A stretch of DNA of 64,000 bases. It comes from Maylandia zebra (lineage: Eukaryota; Chordata; Actinopteri; Cichliformes; Cichlidae). Numbering within the stretch: position 1 is the first letter of the stretch; each line of letters begins with the position of its first letter. The notes beneath the pieces were generated by a model that was not told where the DNA came from, did no database searches, and worked only from the letters and a program-made list of their open reading frames with translations. The position numbers and the translations under genes are program-made. The stretch lies in NCBI RefSeq assembly GCF_041146795.1, contig NC_135174.1:1686533-1750532 (forward strand), given 5' to 3'. Below, one piece after another: positions 12,464 to 24,200 of the stretch.

Positions 12464-12968
12464 GATACTGAAGGACCCGTCCCATCCTGGCAACAAACTG
12501 TTCCAACTTCTGCAATCTGGTAGAAGGTTCCGCATCTTCCGGGCAAGGACAGAGAGACTCAAGAGGAGCTTCTATCCCCAAGCCATCCGTGCCCTAAACA
12601 CACACACCCGCCCTCTCACATCATCTATAATTGACTGAGACAGGACTCTTCCAGACACTAAACCAAGGCACAATGTACATTTCAATTCCTTTAATTTTAA
12701 ATATGTTTATATTGTCTATCCTGTAAAATAGTCAGATGTCTATTCATATTAATGTACAGAATTCACCTGCTTGCTGCTCTTACTGCACATTCACCCAGTG
12801 TATATACTATATGTGTATGTATATGTATATGTATATATATAATGTTCTTCCTCTACACCCCCCCCCCCCAATTTTTGCACATGTCGAGGAGCGTGTCAGG
12901 CTACATTTCACTGTGTGTTATACTTGTATAACTATGCATGTGACAAATAATAAAGAACCTTGAACCTT
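12464..12968 (+). mobile_element. CR1/Rex1-like LINE, 5'-truncated 3' end
   Basis: Starts inside the last codons of ORF2 and runs through the 3' UTR to an AATAATAAAGAACCTTGAACCTT tail region. It is nearly identical to 25049-25510 of the long copy in rfng intron 2, differing by a few substitutions and by repeat-length changes (a C-run here, a GT-run there). Severe 5' truncation is normal for target-primed LINE insertion. Confidence 0.85.
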
Positions 12969-13380
12969 ACAGTGAAGGCTGTTTCATCTCATTGTAAGGC
13001 TTAAGAACGTGACACATCAGCTTATTGATATTTCTAATAAATAGACATTATTTTGGTAGGTCGCTGATCCCTGCTGTCTCAGTCTGCTTTGCCACTGATG
13101 CAGTGGACAAACATGACAGGCAGGGGGCGCTGAGGTAGAACTTGAAACATTTTAACAACAATAAAAAGATGCACATTTAACACGATCATTTCAAACCATG
13201 TGACATTCAAACGGTGATTGGTTACATTCAAAGGTTGGAATTTACCTTTAAAACAAGGAAATAAAACTAAGGTTACAACGTCATCAAAGCTGTGCGTTAC
13301 AGAGCTGATTCAGTCACAGTCCTCATAAGTTTTATTTCCTGTTGAAATGAAGTCAGAGCAGACAAACACGGGCTGATCCC
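12969..13380. other. Intergenic, no feature seen
   Basis: Moderately AT-rich sequence with no open frame, repeat or RNA gene that I can recognise, leading into the CpG-rich stretch that follows. Confidence 0.4.
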
Positions 13381-13960
13381 GACATCGACGACAAACTGCT
13401 CGTCGTATTCATTATTTTGAAAGGTTTGACCGGAACAGCCTTCTTGACCGTGGTTAACCCGGTGCGGGTCTGACGTGAGTGCGTCGTTTGTGGAGTGTTT
13501 GGCTAACCCTCACTCGGGGCACAGAGTGTAACTCTGCCGGTGGAGGGGGCTTTTTCTACCGTCAGGCTAGCCGAGAGCCGTCGGAGCGGAGGCACACCGG
13601 GGAAAGACGACGAGACGGGTCCAGGTGCTGTTTACCGTCCAACAAACCCGGGATCGTTTGTGTTGCATTGGCGCTTTCCTGGTGTTTCCTGTGGTAAACG
13701 CGTGTGCTCTGATGTTTCACGGTAAGTTGGTGCGAAGCCCCGGTGCCTGTGCTCCTCCACCATGCCAGACTCCACTTTAAAATCTTCCCATTTAAGGAGC
13801 GCTTGTTGTAGCACAAGAAGTTCACGCGCGTGGCGCAGGAGACACGAAAGTCTGCCTGTTTACGGCTCTTCTCGGATGTTCCCAGTGGTTCACAGCTGGA
13901 GGGGTTTATTCGCCGAGCTAACACTGAACGACTTCTTTACTGAGCACGTTTACAGACGGA
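13380..13960. promoter_or_regulatory. CpG-rich stretch, candidate rfng promoter/5' UTR exon
   Basis: CpG dinucleotides are frequent here (for example around 13385-13470 and 13560-13640) compared with depleted flanks. It lies about 2.5 kb upstream of the rfng start codon on the same strand. The several overlapping open frames do not resemble any protein. A non-coding first exon of rfng ending here is plausible but not proven. Confidence 0.4.
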
Positions 13961-15430
13961 CGACGTCCGTGGCTGGTTTGTGACACAAGGATCACAGCAG
14001 GCGTGAAAGGCAGGGTTTGCATGTAGGTGCTGAGCTCTGCTGTGATGTGTGGTTTGGACAAAGAGACTGAAGATGCTCACGTTTTCACTGGGCGTGATGG
14101 ACAGGGTTGGAGGCAGAGAGGGTTTGGACATGTGCAGTGGAGGGACACCGAGCTGCTGGTGACTCTTACAGAGAACAGCAGAAAGAAGACAACTGGGTAC
14201 AATGACTGAATGCACTGACATTGAAATATGCAAACATAATGGCTTTATTCAGCACAGCTTCAGTAATGTTTAGCTGTGGGCTTTGGGGAGGCCAGTCCCT
14301 GACTGATTTATATCCAGGGTTGGTTTTGCTGCACAGTCCAAACATGAAGGTGCTTCGATCATTTGGTGACTCTAGATCACCCTGAGGTGGATCAGTGGAA
14401 GATGATGGATGAAAAAATGATTTATTAGTTTTGTCTGACCATCTTCCCTCTGAATGTCCCATTTAACACTATTATAAAAGAAAACCATCAAAAGGAGCCA
14501 GTCTTCACATTAGAAGGCCAAGTCCTCTCCATCTGTGCTGGGGAATTTCATGTTGTTGTGGATGGTCGTCAGTTCTGTTGTCCCAAGGTGCTTTATAGAG
14601 TAAGATAGAGGGAACCCCGGTCCCTTGTGACTTGGTGACAGTGGGATAAAAGACGTCCCCTTTATCAGGTCGGTCTCTGGTGGAAGCAGGCTCGGTGCCG
14701 TCTGCCACAGCAGGCTGGAGAAGTAAAGAGAAGACGTGAGCAACGCTGAAAGGTGTTCCTCTGTACTGAAAGGGTTTTGGGATACAGTTGTTGCTTTGCT
14801 GTCTGCACACACATGCTGTATATTATTGTCTGAAGAGCAGCTGCTGCTGAGTACAGCAGTCTGTGTGCAGCGAGCCTCTCAGATCATGCACTCTGATTTT
14901 CTTGGTAAATGCTGGATTGCCCTCACTCTGTAGGACTGCAGTCGAACCGCTTCAGATGGGGGCTGGCAGCAAATCCCGTTCACCATTTTGCAACTAAGTG
15001 AGTCCCTTTGCATGGAGGAGAATCCAGTAGTGGAAACAGATGTGCGCATTCATTGGAGAACCAGGCGAGCTCAATCCAGCTGTGAAATGGAGGATTAAAA
15101 GGCAAAGCACTTAGTAAGTCCTTCACACAGAAAATATCATATAAAATATAGAAAGTGACACGTGCAAAAGTAATGTCCTGTTTTAATGAAGGGGCATGGC
15201 AGAGACGTGTGGCTGTGCAAGCATTTTAGGCATTCAAACGGAGGGAAGCGTCTCTGCAGCAGTGACAAAGTCCTGGTCTGGGGCTCAGGTGGACCTGCAT
15301 TCAAAACAGGTGGAAAAGACTGCATCAGGAACACTTTGGAAAACAGCAACCGCAGCTGCCCCCACTCACGTACGACGGGATGAAGTGAAGCAGAGAACGG
15401 TCCTGTGCTCTGACTCTCTGGCTTAAAGAG
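13961..15430. other. Upstream of rfng, no gene recognised
   Basis: Only short unconvincing open frames occur. The sequence around 14515-14720 may be old repeat. If a 5' UTR exon of rfng lies near 13.5 kb, this is its intron. Confidence 0.4.
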
Positions 15431-15435
15431 GAGAA

Positions 15436-15735
15436 GTGGCGATCGTGGCTCAAGAGTTGGGAGTTCGCCTTGTAATCAGAAGGTTGCCGGTTCGAAGCCC
15501 CAGCTCAGACAGTCTCGGTCGTTGTGTCCTTGGGCAAGACACTTCACCCGTTGCCTACTGGTGGTGGTCAGAGGGCCCGGTGGCGCCAGTGTCCGGCAGC
15601 CTCGCCTCTGTCAGTGCGCCCCAGGGTGGCTGTGGCTACAATGTAGCTGCCATCACCAGTGTGTGACTGGATATGTAAAGCGCTTTGGGGTCCATAGGGA
15701 CTAGTAAAGCGCTATATAAATACAGGCCACTTTTA
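15436..15735 (+). mobile_element. tRNA-derived SINE
   Basis: The 5' part has an A-box-like TGGCTCAAGAGTTGG and a B box GGTTCGAAGCC at 15489-15499, typical of an RNA polymerase III promoter from a tRNA. A conserved body follows, and then a 3' end with AAAGCGCTATATAAATACA, the kind of tail shared with partner LINEs. It is not a functional tRNA because no acceptor or anticodon fold follows. The family resembles fish V-SINE-type elements; the exact name is uncertain. Confidence 0.75.
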
Positions 15736-16275
15736 TTAGCACACAGTTTGACACCAGCTTCGGTGGGGGTGGGGTCTCAGGCGGGGGCACCTATAACATT
15801 ATGCACATATTCCAGCAGCACAGCTCTGTAGGATCCATCCTGTCATCCACTGAAAACACTGAATTATAAAAAGGAAAAATGATGGACACATCAAACAGCT
15901 GATTACAGCACAACATGTAACGTGTCCTGATCATTGGGTTCTGCTTTTTCTTTACAGTGTTGCAACTTCTGTAATAAATCACGTGTGGTTGGCAGAGGTT
16001 CGCCGTCTTCATCCCCACAGTCTGATCATGTTTGTAGCTTATACATTTGAAATAGCTTAGGCTTTTAGCAGAGCGTCAGCTGGACCCGTGTTGTTGCAGG
16101 TGACGTTGTGCTGCTGTTAAACTGAGGGTTTGGGATGAATGTGCCTCTCCACACGCTGTTGAATCTTCCTGTTTCTATGCAGGACTCGTCGCTGTGATCT
16201 GATGATGGGACAGGGTGCTGCTGGGAGTGACTGCAGCCCTGGAGGCTGATGAATCTGCTCCATCAGCCAGTCAGG

Positions 16276-17887
16276 ATGCACATAGCTTCAGTCGGGGTCA
16301 GCAAGTTCTGCTTCCTGTTTTCTCTCGCGTTCTGCGGCCTCCTGCTCCTGCTCATTCCAGCTCTCCGGCCCCCTGCACGCCAGGTGGAGCTGCCTAAGCC
16401 CCGACCCCAGGTCAGACCTGCCCAGGTGGGGACGTCACACCAAGTCAGGGTTCCAGCAGGTTTTTTACATGTTGGGGACAAAGAAATAACGGCAGGTCTT
16501 AACAGGAGCTCAGAGGGGCTGGGGAAACCCATCAAAACTGAAATTAGCATTAACAGCAGTCCTAAAACAGGAAAGGGTGTCAGAAGAATCCCTGAGAGAG
16601 GCGTTGGTGGACCTCGAGAGTATAAGTCACGTGACAAGTTGGAGCTGAAGGACATTTTTGTTGCAGTAAAGACAACCAGGAAGTATCACAAGTCCAGACT
16701 GGAGCTGCTCATTCAGACCTGGGTGTCTCAAGCTAAAGAACAGGTGAGTGCCACTCCTGTTTTCACGTGGCCGTGCACACTGTCCATCTGTTAGGCTTTC
16801 CTATTGTCGATGCAGGCAGAGGTCCGGTCGGTCCGCCTGGTCTTACAGTCTTGGTATCAACCAGGATCTGGTGCTATTTCAGAGCTGCTCTGACCCGTGC
16901 TCCTGTACCGACTCGTGTGTGCCTGCTCAGCTTACTGATGATGATGATGATGATGATGTACACAGTGAAAGACACATGTGGGCTTTATGACTGAGTTTTA
17001 TTGTGATGTCCACAGTGAAGTGCTCGTCCTTTGTTGTCCCAAACAGATGCCAGACAGAAACAATCCTGATATAAACTGGAGAAATAGAGTAAATGATCAT
17101 TTAACAACAGCTGGCACATGAGAAATGTGACATTCAAATATATACAAATGAAATAAAAGAATCTGAGCTCCCTGAAAATGTTTAAAATCAATATTTACTT
17201 TGTAAATCTGCACTCTGTACACCTCAAACACATTTATACAGTTTACATTTTTGTTGACTTTTGTTCCATAATATGAGAGAAGTAAAACTAACACTGTGCC
17301 GCACATTCAAACAACTCATTGATAATTGAAACATGTCTGATTACACATTACTGAAGTAATTCTTGGCTGCAGAAGGAAGTGTGTGTTTTTGTCTCCTGAT
17401 GATCTAAACTTTTAGTTGCAGTGCTGAAAGGTTGTGCTTTGCATGGACACAACTTTCTGCAGCTTCCACACAAAAAGTGAAGATGCAGCTTTCACTGCAG
17501 AGCACCAGTGTAAGGCTGTGTGAGCGTGCCACAGTTGTGCTGTGTCAGTTAGAACTGCGTTAAAGCGAGCTGAGACTGAGAGCGCTGCTGTAAGGAGATA
17601 AGTGGCTGTGACAGAAACGCATTCCCACAGCATGTAGTGAGCGCATGTGATCTGGATTGTGTATACACACAGATGTTAGTCGTGAAGGATTTACTGGTGT
17701 GTACACTGTGTGGCTCTTTAGGGTGGATTTTGAGATTGCACAGCTAATGTGGTAAAGTTTGTCCCCGGTGACATTTAGCACAACCGCAGCACGTTTAAAA
17801 ATCTTCATCGTTCAGTTATCGAATCATTCTGCTGCTCACTCGGTGTGCACGACGGTCTGCTGTGCACAACAACTAATGCTTACATCC

Positions 17888-17926
<39 letters not shown>

Positions 17927-17936
17927 CTGTGTGTGG

Positions 17937-17971
<35 letters not shown>

Positions 17972-18162
17972 GTGTGTGTGTGTGTGCGTGAGCGTGTGTG
18001 TGTGCTGTGCGTGTGTGCGCGTGTGAGTGTGTGTGCGTGAGCGTGTGTGTGTGCTGTGCGTGCTGTGTGAGTGTGTGTGAGTGTGTGTGTGTGTGTGCGT
18101 GAGCGTGTGTGTGTGCTGTGTGTGCGCGTGTGTGCGTGCTGTGTGAGTGTGTGTGTGTGTGT

Positions 18163-18201
<39 letters not shown>

Positions 18202-18231
18202 TGTGTGCGTGCTGTGTGAGTGTGTGTGTGC

Positions 18232-18269
<38 letters not shown>

Positions 18270-21200
18270 GTGTGTGTGTGCTGTGTGCTGTGTGTGGCCC
18301 CCAAAGTGGAAACTGCCGTTAATATTTCATGCATGTCTGTTCCTGCAGCAGCTGAGGTCAAGAAACATCACGATGTAATGTAGTTGATGTTCGCCAACGT
18401 GCTCAAAACCTAACGTGTGAATGGAGCTTTTCATTAAAGTAACTGGAGTTTAAAGTCACCAGCACAGCAAGTGCAGGTCTGACGCACTATTAAAAGCAGT
18501 TATCGAGTCCCAGCGCCGGACAAAGAGCCTCAGTTTGCAGAGAAGGAGCTTTATTGCACAAACAGCCTGCTGCACTGCAGCCACACACGTCACAGTCACA
18601 CACAACTGTTCCAGTTCAGGTTGTCGACCCAGTATCAGCAGTTTGCCTCAAACCAGTTTTAAGTTCTCGTCTGTGTGGGTTAACTGCTTACTTCCAGATG
18701 CTGGAGAGTGTTACAGGCCTGTCGCTGCATCGTTTCACTGCTCTCAGATCAGTAAAGTGTCCTGCGTGTTTACAGTTTTTTCTGATTGCTTAAACCCTAA
18801 CTGTGATTCCTGTAGCACAATCTCTAAAACTATTCAGACTTATAGCAAAACCACTCACTGAGTTTGCAAAACTAAAAGCACAAAAACTGCTTTGCACTCA
18901 GTTTGCAATTTTGTAACACACACTTTGCAAAACTGTAGGCACAATTCACTGCACAACACTCAATTACCAAATTTCCAACACACTCCTAGCAAAAGTATAC
19001 ACATGTATGGCTATCATTAACACTAATTTGCCAACTGTCTGGCACACTTTCACATGTGAAAACTTCTTTAGATAATTAGTTCACTTTGCAATCAGCCTAA
19101 GCACTATAATACAGGTAAGCTGTGTGTGCGGAGTACAATGGAGGGAGCAGGAAGAGTGAGAAGTAGAGGAGGCCGAGGAAGAGGACGTGGAGGTGAAGAA
19201 GTAGGATGAAGAGGACGACAAGGACAAGGAGGAGCAAGAGGAAGACGAGGAGGGAGGAGAGGAAGAAGTAGGATGAAGAGGACGACAAGGATAAGGAGGA
19301 GAGGGAGATGAGGAGGGGGGAGAGGAAGACGAGGAGGGGGGAGAGGAAGGGTAGGAAGAGTAAGAAATAGAATTGCTGATGACATCAGAGCTACAATAGT
19401 GGACCATGTCATCAACCGTGGAATGACCCTGAGGGTAGCTGGCCAACGGGTCCAGCCTAACTCGAGCCGCTACACTGTAGCAAGCACCATAAGGACATCT
19501 TGAAATGAGAATCGGTGAGTACAGTCACTTCGCACAAAGATTTGTAGCACTGCCATATGCCAATGAGAAACACACCAATACCATTGATGTAAAAATACTG
19601 AAATTGTTACTTTACAGAGTTGCTAGATGACCAGATGCTGGGGCAGAGGAAGCATGTTCACTGCAGACCAAGTAACCCATATAGTCATTATGGCGATTGC
19701 AAATAATCCTATACTTGGAAATAAACACTTGTGTTTGTTTTGATGTGTTTGAATAAACAGCAGTACTTGAAGTTTGGATCCCTCTATGCTTATGGATCTA
19801 TGACAGAAGTATGAGCTCAAACTGACATAGTCTACCTTGTGCACAGAGAAAGCAAAAGCCAGATGTGTTTTGTATTCATACCATCAGTGTGCAGTTGGCG
19901 CATTGTGTGCTTAGTAGATGATGGCTTGTGTGTACTGTTTGATACGGAAACACCATTTTTACGAAGGTGTGAAGGGTTAATCTAGCTGTGTTTGCTTTTG
20001 CAAGAGAACTACAATGTTTTGATTATTGGGTGACAGGTTTTCTTATTTGTGTGAAGAGTTTTACAAAATTAGCCAATAGTTACAAAAAATGTGCTTAAGC
20101 AATCAGAAAAAACTGTAAATGTGCCTGTGAAACTGAAGGCTGCTCCTCACTGAAGCTCCTGTCACATGCAGTCCTTCCATTTAACTAATCATCAGAGAAA
20201 TCACACAGATCTGCAAAAAAACAACACATTTTTCAGCTGCTTGGATGTTTTTGGTCAATTTATGTTTTTCAGGGTGCTGAATCCAAAAACTCCACTTCCC
20301 TCCATCACGTGCAGTTATTTACATTAAAAAAAGCCCAACAGCGGTGAAAATAAATCAGTATTCTGAGCTTCTCACACCACCAAACCCACCGCACCCGCCC
20401 GCCTGCTGAAGCCCCTCAGTGCCTCACGTTTTCTACTTTTATTTCTCAAGAGTCTTAGAAATATCTTAGAAATATTAAGTTAATGTAAGAAATCCTTATT
20501 GGATATGTTTTTGACTCAAGTATAGGATTCCAGAGTAAAAAAGGAAATTTTGCTTAATGAAACTAAAAACATGAGTTTTGCAAGAGAATCTGACCAGATC
20601 CATCCATCTTCATCCGCTTTATCCGAGGCCAGGTCGCGGGGGCAGCAGCCTAAGCAAAGAGGTGTAATGTATGTAATTTTTAAAATATTTTCCTGGTTTC
20701 AGTGAGTAACAATCTATAAGAAACAGTCAGGAAATCCTGTGCAGTGTTTTGGTTGCAGACCTGTGTAATCATACAGTATAAAGGAGGTTAAGAAAGGAGA
20801 GAAATGATTGAGGCCGGAGCTGTACATGGTTTGGGAATGTAGGATGCCTGAAATGACCCTTAGATGAGGTGACTGGGGCCAAGTCCTCCTCCCAGTGAGA
20901 CCATGGCACAGACCCAGCACACGCTGGAGATATCGTCTCTCCAGCGTGTGCTGGGACCATCTCAGTGTGTCTCCTGAAGTGCTGGAAGAGGTGGTTGGGT
21001 TGGACCTGCAGCTGTAAAGGGGAGGGGTGGATGTGCTACATTTATTTTACATTAAAGGAACGATGTAAAGTCCAGCCTGATGTCACCTTATGCACAAATA
21101 ATCAGTCCCAGTGTAGAGTGAGGAGTCAGCTGATGAATGTAGCACAAATAATTTGAAATAAAGAGTCGGTGCAGCTGGTGACCGTGTGTTTCTAAAGTAA

Positions 21201-24200
21201 ATGAAGCGGTCTTTCTTACTTGCTCTCCATCTCTGCTCTTCCTCTTGCAAATGCTCGTCTTGATCAAGGAGAGCAAACATAGGAGCGAAGCTGTTCTTCA
21301 CTGCATCCTCACTGCAGAGCATTAGCTTGTGTAATTGTGCACTTGCACAACTCTGACAGCGTTTCCTTGTTTGTTTCAGACTTTCATTTTCACTGATGGT
21401 GATGACAAGGAGCTGCAAATGAGGACTGGTAAGAGGAACCAGTTTTACAGGGAAAAAGGATGACAACCAAAATGTCCCTCAGACTGCTGCAGCAGTGTGA
21501 TCACATGTTGTACTGACACAGTGGAGACTGTGCACTGCTGTTTGTGCAGTACTGACCTTTCTCACAGCGTGTGTACACTCATCCTGATAATGAGAATGCA
21601 ATATTTGAAACTGTTGATGTTCAGCAGTATTTTTTGATACCATTTGGACAAACAAAAGCTGTTGTTACAACGTTAAAAATTAGACCTTTAAAAAGACTGA
21701 AGTAGGCTGAAAAATGATGACTGAGTCCACAGTGCTGTGAGTGAAACCTGACTTCTGGGTGTCCCAAAGCAAAGAAGCCCAGCTCCTGCCAGCGTGTCAG
21801 CACTGTGGACAGTTAGCTTTGAAATATTTAGAACTGAGATGCACGATGATGGTGCTGTCAGACAAATTGCATCACATAAAGACAGTTATAGATCAATCAC
21901 TTCCTGTTACAACACAGTTATGTTTGTGCTTATCTGCTACATTAACACAGCTAACAGATCATCTGCAGAGGAATGGCTTATTTGAAGAGTTTCAGTCAGG
22001 TTCCAGAGCTCATCACAGCACAGAAACTGAGCATAATATTTTATTACAGCCCTTAGAGTACACTGTTGTAGGTATTTGATTTGAATAATTAGTGGTTTGT
22101 ATCATATCTATCTAATAGACTCCAGTTTGTGCATGTAAATGGAGAGTCCTCTTCACACACTGAGGTTAATTATGGAGTTCCACAGGGTTCAGTGCTAGGA
22201 CCAATTCTGTTTACATTATACATGCTTCCCTTAGGCAGCATCATTAGAAGACATAGCATACATTTTCACTGCTATGCAGATGACACCCAGCTCTATCTGT
22301 CCATGAAGCCAGATAACACGCACCAATGAGTTAAACTGCAGGAATGTCTTAAAGACATAAAGACCTGGATGGCCGCTAACTTTCTGCTTCTTAATTCAGA
22401 TCAAACTGAGGTTATTGTACTCGGCCCTGAAAAGCTTAGAAATATGGTATCTAAGCAGATTCTTACTCTGGATGGCATTACCTTGGCCTCCAGTAACGCT
22501 GTGAGGAACCTTGGAGTCATTTTGACCAGGACATGTCCTTCAACGCACATATTAAAAAAATATGTAAGACTGCTTTCTTCCATTTGTGCAACATCTCTAA
22601 AGTTAGAAATATCCTGTCTCAGAGTGACACTGAAAAACTAGTTCATGCATTTATTACTTCCAGGCTGGACGACTGTAATTCATTATTATCAGGAAGTCCT
22701 AAAAACTCCCTGAAAAGCCTTCAGCTAATCCAAAATGAGAGAGAGTCGAACAAAACCAAAGGTGGAGGAGTGTGTTTCATGATAAACAGAAAGTGCTGTG
22801 ATGCCAGGAGCATTTCTACTCTCTCCAGCGGCTGCTCGCCACATCTGGAGTTCCTGAGCATTAAGTGCCGCCCTTTCTATCTGCCCTGTGAGTTCACCTC
22901 AGTCATCGCCACGGCGGTCTACATCCCACCCCAAGCGGACACAGGTATGGCTTTGTCCGAATTACATGATGTGCTGAGCTCGCTTCAAAACAAGGACCCG
23001 GGCGCAGCCCTCATTGTAGCAGGAGACTTTAACAAAGCGAACCTCAGACAAGTCATGCCAAACTTTTACCAGCATGTCTCGTGTCCAACGAGAGGGGATC
23101 GGATTTTGGACCACTGCTACACGCCATACAAGCAGGGCTACAAAGCTGTCTCACACCCGGCTTTTGGGAAGTCTGACCACAACGCCATCTTCCTCATTCC
23201 CCAGTATAAACAAAGCATACGGAGGGAAGACGTGACCACGAGGGAGGTAAAACGGTGGACTGCCCAATCAGAAGCTACGCTACAGGACGCACTCAACGAC
23301 GTCGACTGGGACATGTTCAGAGCATGCGCAGTCGACAACGAGTTTACGGAAGTAGCAGTATGCTTCGTCAATATGCTAGCGGAGGAGATTATCCCCACTG
23401 CGAGAGTCACCACATTCCCAAACCAGAAACCGTGGATGGACAGATCGATCCGCACTGCAGTAAACGCCAGGACCGCCTCCTACAACGCGGGTCTCACCAC
23501 TGGCGATATGAGCGCCTACAAAGCGGCCTCATACGGCGTGCGGCGCGCGGTGAGAGATGCCAAACGCAGGTACCGGGAACGTGTGGAGTCCCGCTTCCAC
23601 CAGGGCGACACACGGAGTATGTGGCACGGACTACGCACCATTACGGACTACAAAGCCAGGGACACTGCGCCGATCAACGCTGACTCTGCATTCACCAACG
23701 AGCTGAATCGGTTCTACGCCCGTTTCGAGGTTAGCCAGGCGGCTAATGCTATCTACCGCCTGACTACCGAGGACAGTGACGTCATCAGCGAGAGACCGGT
23801 GACCAGCATCGCGGAGCATGACGTCCGAGCGGCACTGAGGAGAGTGAACACAAGGAAAGCGGCGGGGCCAGACGGCATCACCGGCTGTCTGCTGCGCTGC
23901 TGTGCTGACCAGCTAGCAGGTGTGTTCACTTACATCTTCAACGAGTCCCTGGCGAAGTCTGTGGTCCGCACATGCTTCAAAAGATCCACCATCATCCCTG
24001 TGCCCAAGAACAGCAAACCCTCATCCCTGAACGATTACCGGCCAGTTGCACTGACCTCGGTAGTAATGAAGGTGTTTGAGAGGCTGCTGAAGAACATCAT
24101 CTCCTCCTCCATCCCAGACACCACAGATCCGCTGCAGTTCGCCTACAGATCCAACAGATCCACAGAGGATGCCATCGCCCACGTCCTACACACCACTCTC

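Larger units (their letters stand above)
16744..21379 (+). other. rfng intron 1
   Basis: Begins GTGAGT and ends TTTCAG. It holds a GAT run near 16938-16957, a long GT tract, an ISRm11-like transposon and two RTE-tail fragments, each listed separately. Sequence at 16985-17885 and 20120-20600 shows nothing recognisable. Confidence 0.8.

Noticed and set aside
13479-13983. Several overlapping open frames in the CpG-rich stretch
   Set aside because: Long open frames are expected by chance in GC-rich DNA, and none resembles a known protein.
15436-15510. Functional tRNA gene
   Set aside because: A and B boxes are present, but there is no acceptor or anticodon stem; the sequence continues into a SINE body and tail.
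17890-18298. CRISPR-like array
   Set aside because: The repeats are simple GT units of variable length without unique spacers, and the genome is eukaryotic.
17759-18361. Long Cys-Val and Thr-His rich open frames on both strands
   Set aside because: They are direct translations of the GT/CA repeat and have no other coding signal.
19081-19446. Ser/Pro/Leu-rich minus-strand open frames
   Set aside because: They are antisense shadows of the purine-rich transposase leader of the ISRm11-like element.
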